Source: Streptomyces sp. NRRL B-1347
GTDB taxonomy: Bacteria; Actinomycetota; Actinomycetes; Streptomycetales; Streptomycetaceae
Direction: 5' to 3'
Length of the DNA: 64,000 nt
Assembly (NCBI RefSeq): GCF_000720325.1
Contig: NZ_JOJM01000037.1
Span: 69,924-133,923, forward strand
Position numbers and translations under genes: made by a program. Below the pieces are notes generated by a model. That model had not been told where the DNA came from. It ran no database searches and saw nothing but the letters and a program-made list of their open reading frames with translations. Position 1 is the stretch's first letter; every line of letters starts with the position of its first letter. Of this stretch, positions 43,802 through 51,354 are shown piece by piece.

Positions 43802-44656
43802 TCAGTGGTCGTGCTCGTCGTCGAAGTCGGCGACGCCGCGCTTCCAGTAGCCGGTGATGTCGTGGTCGGCCTTCTCCAGGCCCAGTTCGTCACGGACCCA
43901 GCGGCGCAGCGGCTTGATCTGCCCGGCCTCGCCCGCGACCCACACGTAGAGGCGCTCGCCCTCGGGGACGGTCACCTCGGTCACGGCCCGCGCCAGGGCG
44001 TCGCCGGTGCCCGGCGGGCGGTCGCCGCGGTGCAGCCAGCGCACCTCGACGCCTTCGGGCGCGGCCAGGTCGATCTCCTGCGTGGCGTCGGCGACTTCGA
44101 CGAACGCCCAGCCGCGCGCGCCCCTCGGCAGCTCCTCGAGCCAGCGCGCGATCGCGGGCAGCGCGGTGATGTCGCCCGCGAACAGATAGCGGTCGTAGGC
44201 GTGCGGGACGATCAGGCCGCCGGGCGGGCCCGCGAGGTGCACGACGGCGCCCGGCTCGACCTCGTGGGCCCAGTCCGACGCGAGGCCGCCCGCGTGCGGG
44301 ACGATGTCGATGTCGATCTCGCCCGCGACGGGGTCGTAGCGGCGCACGGTGTACTCGCGCGAGGTGGGCGAGGGCCGCGGCCAGCGCAGCATCGACCCGT
44401 TGGGCTCGGGCAGGCGCAGCGAGCCGTCCGGCTCCGGGAAGAGCAACTTCACGTGCTCGTCCGGCGAGTGGGCCTCGAACCCGGCCGCGCCGGGCCCGCC
44501 CAGGGTCAGGCGCAGCAGACCGGTGCCCACCATGGCGGTGCGGACGACCTCGGTCTCCCGGATGCGGATCGGGTAGCCCACCTTCTCGGCGTGGCGGCCC
44601 GCACGGACCTCCGCGATGCGCTCCAGGTGCCGGTCCCGGTGGTCTTTGAGCGTCAT
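43802..44656 (-). CDS. Siderophore-interacting protein (SIP family flavin reductase)
   Basis: 284 residues. The N-terminal FAD-binding beta-barrel includes REYTVRRYDPVAGEIDIDIVPH (the R-x-Y-T-x-R FAD motif) and GPPGGLIVP. The C-terminal NAD(P)H-binding half has YLFAGDITALPAIARWLEELP and LYVWVAGEAGQIKPLRRWVRDE, ending KADHDITGYWKRGVADFDDE, all typical of ViuB/YqjH-type ferric siderophore reductases. It frees iron in the cytoplasm by reduction. ATG 44656 overlaps the carrier-protein stop by 4 bp (ATGA). Confidence 0.95.
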   Translation of the reverse strand: MTLKDHRDRHLERIAEVRAGRHAEKVGYPIRIRETEVVRTAMVGTGLLRLTLGGPGAAGFEAHSPDEHVKLLFPEPDGSLRLPEPNGSMLRWPRPSPTSREYTVRRYDPVAGEIDIDIVPHAGGLASDWAHEVEPGAVVHLAGPPGGLIVPHAYDRYLFAGDITALPAIARWLEELPRGARGWAFVEVADATQEIDLAAPEGVEVRWLHRGDRPPGTGDALARAVTEVTVPEGERLYVWVAGEAGQIKPLRRWVRDELGLEKADHDITGYWKRGVADFDDEHDH

Positions 44657-44892
44657 GCGGCGCCACCCGTCAACAGCGCGGTCCAGTGGCCCAGTTCGGG
44701 CCGCTCGGCCAGGTCGGGGAACTCGACCGCGGCCGCCCCCGCGGCGCGCCAGCGCTCGATGAGGGTCATGATCCGCACCGAGTCCAGACCGTGGTCCATC
44801 AGGTTGTCGTCGGGCGCGATCTCGGCGGGGTCGCAGTCGAGCAGCTCCGCGACGTCGGCGCGGATCCTCTCGGGCGACAGGGTCTGGTTCAT
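44653..44892 (-). CDS. Stand-alone aryl carrier protein
   Basis: 79-residue carrier-protein domain. The phosphopantetheine Ser lies in DHGLDSVRIM (about residue 37), preceded by LLDCDPAEIAPDDNLM and followed by ERWRAAGAAAVEFPDLAERPELGHWTALL, the pattern of EntB/DhbB C-terminal ArCPs (LAE.P....W). ATG 44892 has AGGAG 8 bases upstream. It probably holds a dihydroxybenzoyl or salicyl thioester for the first C domain of the NRPS. No aryl-AMP ligase or isochorismatase domain is attached, and none is encoded nearby, so loading must happen in trans. It is the first gene of the siderophore operon. Confidence 0.88.
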   Translation of the reverse strand: MNQTLSPERIRADVAELLDCDPAEIAPDDNLMDHGLDSVRIMTLIERWRAAGAAAVEFPDLAERPELGHWTALLTGGAA

Positions 44893-45212
44893 CGGGTGGC
44901 TCCTGTGGGAATCGGTGCCGACGGCGCGGTCGGCACGGCGGCGGTGGTGGTCTGGCGGCCGAGTGGCCCGCACGCCGAGGGCCCGACCGGCGCGCGAGGT
45001 CGCGCCGCCGTCGGCGAACAGGCTCTGCGGGATGCCGCGCAGGGCGGCGGTGGGACGGGAACAGCACGGAGTGGGCGGCGCGGTATCCACGTCACGTCAG
45101 CGCGTTGGCCGGATCTGGCCGATCCACGCCGTGCCGAATCGCCGCGGCCGCTCCGAAAACTAGGGCGACCAGCCCCGAAACCCCCGCAATCCACGCATAC
45201 TCCCCCGCTCGC

Positions 45213-45231
45213 TCAGGTAAGGCTAACCTAA
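45213..45231 (-). promoter_or_regulatory. Iron box (DmdR/DtxR-type operator)
   Basis: TCAGGTAAGGCTAACCTAA matches 17 of 19 positions of the actinobacterial iron-box palindrome TTAGGTTAGGCTAACCTAA. It sits in an AT-rich patch and would place the promoter of the leftward siderophore operon here, with repression by Fe2+-loaded DmdR1/DtxR. The distance to the first gene (321 bp) implies a long leader. Confidence 0.85.
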
Positions 45232-45448
45232 CTACTTATGTGCGGTGTATGCAAGTGATCTTCACGCCGTACGGCCTCGTACGACACGACTTCACGCCAC
45301 GGGAAGCCCACCCCTCCACAGCCCGCCAGGTGACTGCGCGTCACATGCCGTCGAAGATCGCCCAGTCGATGCCCACCGGCATACGGGCGCGCGGCCTGAC
45401 GCGCACAAGGGGAGCCGACAGAGGAGCATCGCGGGACACCTGAGCGCC

Positions 45449-45464
45449 GCGGGGAACGCCCCGC
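45449..45464. terminator. Hairpin downstream of SARP/NB-ARC gene
   Basis: Arms GCGGGG/CCCCGC with a 4-base loop lie 26 bp beyond the stop of the leftward SARP-type gene. It is a short GC-rich stem, plausible as the terminator of the trypsin-module operon. Confidence 0.4.
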
Positions 45465-45489
45465 TCACCCACGGGCCGCCCTCACGCCA

Positions 45490-48400
45490 TCAGCCCGCGT
45501 CGCGGCTTCCCCTCGACGGTGACGCCCCCGCCCCGTGGAGGTAGCGGCCCAGTGTGCGGGCCCGGTCACGAGCGGCAGAGGCCCCCTCCGCACCGGCCCG
45601 TTCGTACAGGGCCAGCGCCTCACGCCAGCAGGCCCGGGCCCGGTCCGTCTGGTCCAGGGCATCCAGGGCCTCGCCCAGCGTCGTCAGCACATCAGCGCGA
45701 GCCAGGCCGCCTCCGACGCAGCCGAGTGCGAGAGCCCGCTCGGCGTGCTGGGACGCCGGGGCCGGTCTGCGCGTCGCCAGGTGGACCTGCGCGATGCGGT
45801 GATGGGTCGTGCCTTCCCACAAGCGCTGCTGGTTCGCGGTGAAGTGCTGGAGGGCCTGGTCGAATTCGGCCCAGGCGTCGGCGTACCGATGTGTCCCGAG
45901 GAGCGCGAGTCCCAGTCGGTAGCGAGCATGTGCGACACGCGGGGTGGGTCCCGAGCGGGTGTAGCCGTCGAGGCCTTGCCGGGCGAGCGTGACGGCGCTG
46001 TCGGCGCGCTCCGTCGCGAGGTGGATCTCAGAGAGTCCGAGCATCGCGTCGGCCTCTCCCGCGAGGTCACCGACCTCGCGGAAGTATGCGGCGCCGCGCC
46101 GCAGATGACCTTCCGCCTCGGTGTAGCGCCCCTCCAGCGCGGCGATCGTCCCCATGTCGCGGGTCACCCAGCAGCGGACGCCCTGATCGGCCGTGGACTC
46201 GGCGAGCGTCAGGGCAAGGGCCGCTTCCCGCCGCGCCTCCGCCAACCGGCCCGAGCCGAGGAGCACACCGATCAGCGCCACTCCCGCCCGGCCCTCGGCC
46301 ACTGCGTCCCCCGCGTCCCGTGCCGCGTCCCGCACGGCCGCGGCGGCCGACTCGTACCGGCTCGGGTCGACACCTGGCTCGCCCAGGTCGGCCGCGGCGA
46401 GCAGCAGGTTCGCTGCCCGGCCCAGAGACGTCGGCGCCAGCGACCGCTGCACACAGGCCAGAATGCCGTCCGCCTCCACGCGCAACCACCGCGTCGCTTC
46501 GGCACGGTCCACGAAGCCGAGCCCGTGGCGCGGGAAGTGACCGAAGTGACGGAGCATGCCGCTCCCGGGACGGTCCAGAGCGTAGATTCCGGCCGCCGTG
46601 GCGCCGTAGAAGTCCAGGAGCCGCGTCAGCGCCGCGTCCCGCCGAGCGGGCGGCAGCTCGTCGCGTTCGGCGCAGGCGCGGGCATAGAGGCGTACGAGGT
46701 CGTGGTAGCGGTAGCGCCCGGGGGCCGCCGAGTCCAGGAGTGAGGTGTCGACCAGGGACTCCAGGATGTCCTCCGCCTCGTCGACGGAGAGGTCCAGGAC
46801 GGCGGCCGCCGCGGTGAGTGAGATGTCCGGGCTGTCGGGCAGGCACAACAGGCGGAAGGCACGGGCCTGCTGTGGTTCGAGCGCTCCGTAGTCCAGCTCG
46901 AAAGTCGCCTTGACCGCCAGGTCGCCCGACTGGAGCTCGTCGAGGCGGCGGCGTTCGTCGGCCAGTTTCGCCGCCAAGGTGGAGACGGTCCAGGTGCGGC
47001 GGGCGGCCAGCCGGGACGCGGCGATGCGGATGGCGAGCGGCAGGAATCCGCAGGCCGCCACCACGTCGAGGGCCGCTCCCCGCTCGGCGCCCGCGCGCTC
47101 TTCGCCCACGATCCTGGCGAAGAGCTCCAGCGCCTCCTCCGGGGCCATCACGTCCACGTCGATCAGATGTGCGCCCGCCAGGTCGACCATGCGTGCCCGG
47201 GAGGTGATCAGCGTCGCGCAGCCGCCCGCGCCGGGGAGCAAGGGGCGGATCTGCGCCACGTCCCTCGCGTTGTCCAGCACCACCAGGACCCGGCGGCCGT
47301 CCAGCACCGAACGGTAGAGGGCCGAGCGCTCCTCCAGCGCGTCCGGGATGGCGGAGTCGGCCGTTCCGAGGGCGCGCAGGAAGGCACCGAGTACCGTCTC
47401 GGGCTCCGCGGTACGGGCCTCCGTGCCCTGGAGGTCGACGTAGAGCTGCCCGTCCGGGAAGTGGGCCGACGCGGCCGCGTGCGCCGCGTGCAGGGCGAGG
47501 GTGGTCTTTCCCGTTCCGCCGATTCCCGCGACGGCGGCCACGGTCCGGCCGCGCCCCCCGGCTGCCGAAAGGAACGCGCCGAGCTCCGCGACGAGGTCGG
47601 AGCGACCCGTAAAGTCCGGCACCCCGGCGGGGAGTTGAGCGGGCCGCACCACGATCGCGGCGAGCTCCCCGGGAGACTCGGGCAGCGTGTCGAGCCCGGC
47701 ATCGGCCTGCAGGATCCGCTGCTCCAGCTCCTGGAGGCCGGGACTGGGATCGACACCTAGTTCCTCGGCGAGGAGGCGGCGCGCGTCCGCGTACACAGCG
47801 AGTGCCTCGGCTTGGCGGCCACTGCGGTACAGAGCCAGCATCAACAGTTCGCGCAGGCGTTCGCGCAGTGGGTGTGCGGCGGTGAGCGCGGTCAGTTCGG
47901 ACACGGCCTCGGCCTGTCGGCCCCTCTGCAACTCAATGTCCAGACGGAACTCCTGGAGTTGCAGGCGCCACTCCGCCAGGCGTTGGCGTTGGGTCTCCGC
48001 GTAGGGGCCCGGAACGTTGGCGAGAGGTTCACCGTGCCACAGCGCCAGCGCCTCCTCGATCCGTCGCGACGCGAGCTTCAGGTCGCCTGCCTTCCCGGCA
48101 CGCTCGGCCTTCGCCCACAGCTCCTCGACCGTGGACAGGTCGAGCCCGCCGCTGCCGGCCGGTAGCCGTATCACGTAGCCACCGGACACGCTGGCCAGGA
48201 CGCCGAGGTCGAGGACCTTGCGGAGACGGGTCGCGTAGGTGCGCATCGCGGCGAGTGCCTGCCTGGGCGGTTCCTCGCCCCAGAGCGCGTCGATGAGCTC
48301 CGACGCGGTCGCCGCGCGGCCACGCCGCAGGAGGAGGGCGGCGAGCAGGGCACGCTGCTGGGGCGAACCGGTGGGCAGCTCCTCCGTCCCACGCCACGCG

Positions 48401-49524
48401 CGTACCGGACCGAGCACGGAGAAGCGCAGCCCTTCGGCATCGGCCTGCCGCTCCGCGCGGGATGTCGGCGCACCCCGGAGGGGGCCTGCGGCCGTCGTCC
48501 GTTGCTGGGGCGGGCGCTCGGGGCCGGGCGCCACGAGCTGCCCGGGGTGGCGGGCGGACGCCGGGGTTCGCGGGGGCGCGGGAGCGCGCACGGAGACCGG
48601 GGCCCGCGACAGCGGGCGAGCGCCGGGCGCGGCGTCACGGATCAGGGCTTCGGCGTCGTGGACGCGTTGCGCGAACCCCAGCGACCTGGCAAGCCCGAGT
48701 TCGGAGTCGGTGAGCGTGCGCTGCGCCGAGACCGCTTGGGGATGCCGGACGCCGAGGGTCGCGGAGGTCTTCTGCGCGACGACCGCGAGGACGTCCACCG
48801 CTCGTCCCATCCGCCCCTGGTCAGCAGCGCGCCTGGCGGACTCGAACTCCGCCGATGCCAGCGTCACCACGGCCGACAGCGATCTCGGGTGGTCCTCACC
48901 GTGCAGGAGCACCACCTGCCGCACGGCGTTCTCCAGCTCGTCCAGGAGCTCGGGCGCCTCGGTCCCGGCGTCGTGCGCCCAGGTCCCCTCGACGAGCACG
49001 GTGAGGGCGAGCAATCTGATGTCCTCCCGCGGCTCGGTGCTCGTGTCAGCCGTCACCAGGGCCAGGGCGTGCCGCGCCGCGGCCATCGCCTCCTCGGCCT
49101 CCCCCTTGCGCAGCTTGACGGACGCCAGGTTCGCGACTGTACGCGCCACCGCGACGCCCGAGGTGCCGCGCGAATCCGGGTCGTAGTCAAGGGCGAGGAG
49201 CGCGGACGCCGCTGACAGCTGCCCACGGTCGGCGAGAGCACGGGCGAGTTGGTTCCGGACGGCGCTTTCCAGGTGCCGCAGCCGCGGGTCCCTCAGGACG
49301 ACGGCGGCGACGTGCTCCATGAGTGCGGAGACGAGCGACCCGAGCCCCAGAGCGTCGAGCAGGGCGGTCAGATAGGCCAGGTCCCGGCCCGCCGCGGGGG
49401 CGTGGAGCGCTCGGGGATCGCCGCGCACTGCCATCACGGCACGCTCGAGTTCGCGCAAGTCACCCTGCCCGTCGGCGAGAACGGACTCCGCGAGGTCGAT
49501 CGCCGGCCTCCAGGAACTGCTCAC
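45490..49524 (-). CDS. AfsR/SARP-type STAND regulator: N-terminal helical domain, winged helix, BTAD, NB-ARC, TPR
   Basis: 1,344 residues. Residues 1-300 are a helical TPR-like region absent from classical AfsR, followed by a Pro/Arg linker. An OmpR-type winged helix (about 366-440; LRFSVLGPVRAWRGTEEL; LIDALWGEEPP) and BTAD (about 450-610; LREEL-like LRERLRELLMLALYRSGRQ) follow. The NB-ARC NTPase has Walker A GIGGTGKTT (about 665) and Walker B VLVVLDN (about 745), and TPR repeats fill about 1060-1330. Classical AfsR/SARP proteins activate antibiotic genes; STAND NTPases with TPRs also serve as immune-type switches. The GTG start overlaps the stop of the trypsin gene (GTGA), tying this protein to the protease and Trypco1-like protein rather than to a biosynthetic cluster. 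Confidence 0.85.
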   Translation of the reverse strand: MSSSWRPAIDLAESVLADGQGDLRELERAVMAVRGDPRALHAPAAGRDLAYLTALLDALGLGSLVSALMEHVAAVVLRDPRLRHLESAVRNQLARALADRGQLSAASALLALDYDPDSRGTSGVAVARTVANLASVKLRKGEAEEAMAAARHALALVTADTSTEPREDIRLLALTVLVEGTWAHDAGTEAPELLDELENAVRQVVLLHGEDHPRSLSAVVTLASAEFESARRAADQGRMGRAVDVLAVVAQKTSATLGVRHPQAVSAQRTLTDSELGLARSLGFAQRVHDAEALIRDAAPGARPLSRAPVSVRAPAPPRTPASARHPGQLVAPGPERPPQQRTTAAGPLRGAPTSRAERQADAEGLRFSVLGPVRAWRGTEELPTGSPQQRALLAALLLRRGRAATASELIDALWGEEPPRQALAAMRTYATRLRKVLDLGVLASVSGGYVIRLPAGSGGLDLSTVEELWAKAERAGKAGDLKLASRRIEEALALWHGEPLANVPGPYAETQRQRLAEWRLQLQEFRLDIELQRGRQAEAVSELTALTAAHPLRERLRELLMLALYRSGRQAEALAVYADARRLLAEELGVDPSPGLQELEQRILQADAGLDTLPESPGELAAIVVRPAQLPAGVPDFTGRSDLVAELGAFLSAAGGRGRTVAAVAGIGGTGKTTLALHAAHAAASAHFPDGQLYVDLQGTEARTAEPETVLGAFLRALGTADSAIPDALEERSALYRSVLDGRRVLVVLDNARDVAQIRPLLPGAGGCATLITSRARMVDLAGAHLIDVDVMAPEEALELFARIVGEERAGAERGAALDVVAACGFLPLAIRIAASRLAARRTWTVSTLAAKLADERRRLDELQSGDLAVKATFELDYGALEPQQARAFRLLCLPDSPDISLTAAAAVLDLSVDEAEDILESLVDTSLLDSAAPGRYRYHDLVRLYARACAERDELPPARRDAALTRLLDFYGATAAGIYALDRPGSGMLRHFGHFPRHGLGFVDRAEATRWLRVEADGILACVQRSLAPTSLGRAANLLLAAADLGEPGVDPSRYESAAAAVRDAARDAGDAVAEGRAGVALIGVLLGSGRLAEARREAALALTLAESTADQGVRCWVTRDMGTIAALEGRYTEAEGHLRRGAAYFREVGDLAGEADAMLGLSEIHLATERADSAVTLARQGLDGYTRSGPTPRVAHARYRLGLALLGTHRYADAWAEFDQALQHFTANQQRLWEGTTHHRIAQVHLATRRPAPASQHAERALALGCVGGGLARADVLTTLGEALDALDQTDRARACWREALALYERAGAEGASAARDRARTLGRYLHGAGASPSRGSRDAG

Positions 49525-50390
49525 TCGACACCTCCCGGGAAGTCGCTCTCGATGGCCCGGCGCGCGGCGATGAACTTCAGCTCGGCGATCTGTGTCGGAT
49601 CCATCTCACCCTGCTCGGCCCACTGCTGGAGTCGCTGGAACCACTCCTGGAGCTTTGCTCCATTGCGGGCCGTCAGCGAGTTCGCGGCGCCGCTCGGCAC
49701 GTGGGCGGCACCCGACGGCCGGTCGCGGTCCCCCTGGCACGGCGACGTGGTCTCCGGCGCACGCGGCGGGCGGAGCACATCGACGAGGTGTGCCAGCTGC
49801 AGGTGGTCGAAGCGGGACACCGCTTCCGCGATGGTCGCGGCGAACAGGACGTTGGCCGCGCGGCGGGCGTCCGCGCGGTCGGGCCCCTGCTCCAGCAGGA
49901 TGCCCACGACGACGGGTTCGTCGTCCTTGGCACCGCTCTCCACCGGGCCGCCCGAGTACCCGGAGTAGTCCCCCAATGCCTGGTCGACCGTCAGCTGCAA
50001 GGCCTCGATGGCGGCACCGCCCTGGCAAGCGAAGTCGGCGGGCTGGGCATCGATGACACCTCGCAGGCGCGCCTCGTCCCGGGCTGGCCGGTACGGCCCT
50101 TCCCACCGCTCGCCCACTGTGGCGCGCCCGGCCTTCCTGATCATCGTCAGGGGCACGTAGTGGCTTGCGTCGATCTCGATGAGGGCGAGGTCCGCGCCGT
50201 CGTCCTGTCTGCGCACCTGCCCGTCGACCCGCCGCCCGTCGGCCAGCACGATCTGCATGCTCCGGTCATCGGTGGTGAGGCCGCGCAGACAGTGCAGCGC
50301 GGTGAGCACGTAGCGCGGTGTCAGCAGGAAGCCGCCCCCCAGACGCTGCCGGGTCTGATACAGGTCGACCCAGTAGTCCGGTCTGGTCAT
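49521..50390 (-). CDS. Trypsin-like serine protease
   Basis: 289 residues. The catalytic triad is visible: His33 in LTALHC, Asp67 in DGADLALIEI and Ser146 in GYSGGPV. There is no signal peptide, so the enzyme appears cytoplasmic, unlike secreted trypsins. The last 60 residues form a helical tail (LQEWFQRLQQWAEQGEMD) that could contact partners. ATG 50390 overlaps the Trypco1-like gene (ATGA) and its stop overlaps the SARP/NB-ARC gene. This trio matches the trypsin-centred conflict systems described for bacteria, with the protease as likely effector. Confidence 0.85.
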   Translation of the reverse strand: MTRPDYWVDLYQTRQRLGGGFLLTPRYVLTALHCLRGLTTDDRSMQIVLADGRRVDGQVRRQDDGADLALIEIDASHYVPLTMIRKAGRATVGERWEGPYRPARDEARLRGVIDAQPADFACQGGAAIEALQLTVDQALGDYSGYSGGPVESGAKDDEPVVVGILLEQGPDRADARRAANVLFAATIAEAVSRFDHLQLAHLVDVLRPPRAPETTSPCQGDRDRPSGAAHVPSGAANSLTARNGAKLQEWFQRLQQWAEQGEMDPTQIAELKFIAARRAIESDFPGGVE

Positions 50391-50698
50391 GCCGTCCCCG
50401 ACACCCGCTCCACGGTTAGCGTGACCTCGAACGACGCCTCCGCGGACGCCTTGGAGAGGATGACCCCCGCCTCGGCTGCCAGGGTGAGTCCGAAGGTCAC
50501 GGCCATGCTGGCGACCTGCCAGCCGTCGCGGGGCGGCACCTGGGCCAGGGACTCCTGGGCGATGGCGGAGGCCTGCACGATGGCCTCTTCCAACTCTGCG
50601 GCACGATCGGCGAGCGGCGAGGTCGCGCGGGCCCGGCTGGCGATCTGCCGGTTCCCCGCGGCGTCGACGACCGCCGTTTCCACTCTGACCTCGGACAT
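50387..50698 (-). CDS. Trypsin-co-occurring domain (Trypco1, CU044_2847-like) protein
   Basis: 103 residues with the layout of the Trypco1 family as I recall it: N-terminal strand (MSEVRVETAVVD), two helices (ADRAAELEEAIVQASAIAQE) and the conserved end where strand SMAVTFGLTLAAEAGVI is followed by FEVTLTVERV. It always lies next to trypsin-like proteases, which fits the adjacent gene. Likely a sensor or adaptor for the protease. It is the first gene of the three-gene module; a GGGGGC run is 10 bases before ATG 50698. The 194 bp upstream show no clear promoter motif. Confidence 0.7.
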   Translation of the reverse strand: MSEVRVETAVVDAAGNRQIASRARATSPLADRAAELEEAIVQASAIAQESLAQVPPRDGWQVASMAVTFGLTLAAEAGVILSKASAEASFEVTLTVERVSGTA

Positions 50699-50892
50699 GA
50701 ACCGCCAAGCCCCCACCATGTACCCAGCGGCACACGTCACTTGAGTCTTTCCGTCCCCGGATGCCTCTCCCATCAAAGCGCGTCGCGCATTTCCACGACA
50801 AGGGGGTGGCTCGCCCGGCACCGGATTCGGCGGGGGCCCGCTGGGCTGGGGAGACCACGCCGGCTGACGGCGCGCCCCGGCCCGGCCGACCC

Positions 50893-51114
50893 TCAGCTCC
50901 CCCCGCTCCCCTGCCCCCAGCCCTCCGGACCGCCCCCGCGCCACTCGATCAGCGGCGACACGGCGACCTCCACCGGATCGAGGTCCAGGCCCGCGCGCCG
51001 CAGGAACTCGGTCACGTCCGCCACGCTGTGGGCGACGCCGACGCTCTCCCCGCGCACGTCCACCCGCCGGCCGCCGGACGGGGACGCGCTGTGCACCACT
51101 ATCTCTGCTGTCAT
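50893..51114 (-). CDS. Small conserved hypothetical protein, 73 residues
   Basis: Short protein with sequence TAEIVVHSASPSGGRRVDVR, then GESVGVAHSVADVTEFLRRAG and a C-terminal IEWRGGGPEGW. The pattern (strand, glycine turn, helix, WRGGG) is one I recall from small Streptomyces proteins of unknown role. ATG 51114 has GGAGG only one base upstream. Function unknown; no domain recognised. Confidence 0.55.
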   Translation of the reverse strand: MTAEIVVHSASPSGGRRVDVRGESVGVAHSVADVTEFLRRAGLDLDPVEVAVSPLIEWRGGGPEGWGQGSGGS

Positions 51115-51286
51115 GCCTCCAGCGTGCGCCCGTGGCGGGGACGGCGCAGGACTTCCACCTCCGCGGTTCGCCAGGAGCCGTCCCCCGCGGCCCTGCGGCC
51201 GCGCACCGGGCGCGTGTCGCCGTGGAGGGCTCGCTGACTGAAAACGGCTGACTCACGCCACTCTCCCGCGCGGCCACCGGCCCGTC

Positions 51287-51311
51287 GTTTCACCCACGGG
51301 GCCCCGGGTAC
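51287..51311 (+). promoter_or_regulatory. SigB-type promoter candidate for the ferritin-like/hemerythrin operon
   Basis: GTTT (51287-51290), 15 bases, then GGGTAC (51306-51311) matches the SigB/SigF-like promoter pattern GNNT-N14-16-GGGTA(C/T) of Streptomyces, 44 bp before the ATG at 51355. This points to general or osmotic stress control of the operon. Confidence 0.6.
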
Positions 51312-51354
51312 CCGGCGGCGGCCTGTCCGGCACGGTCGAGCCGAGGAGACCTCG

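Larger units (their letters stand above)
44893..45489. other. 597-bp regulatory interval between siderophore operon and SARP gene
   Basis: No coding sequence is convincing on either strand, although Arg/Pro/Ser-rich frames are open. The interval carries an iron box at 45213-45231, an unusually long 321-bp stretch between that box and the first start codon (44892), and a hairpin at 45449-45464 next to the SARP stop. The AT-rich patch around the iron box is the only low-GC stretch nearby. Confidence 0.55.

Noticed and set aside
45213..45489. Possible divergent gene to the right of the iron box
   Set aside because: Open frames here lack ribosome binding sites and domains; the SARP gene ends into this space, so the iron box serves only the leftward operon.
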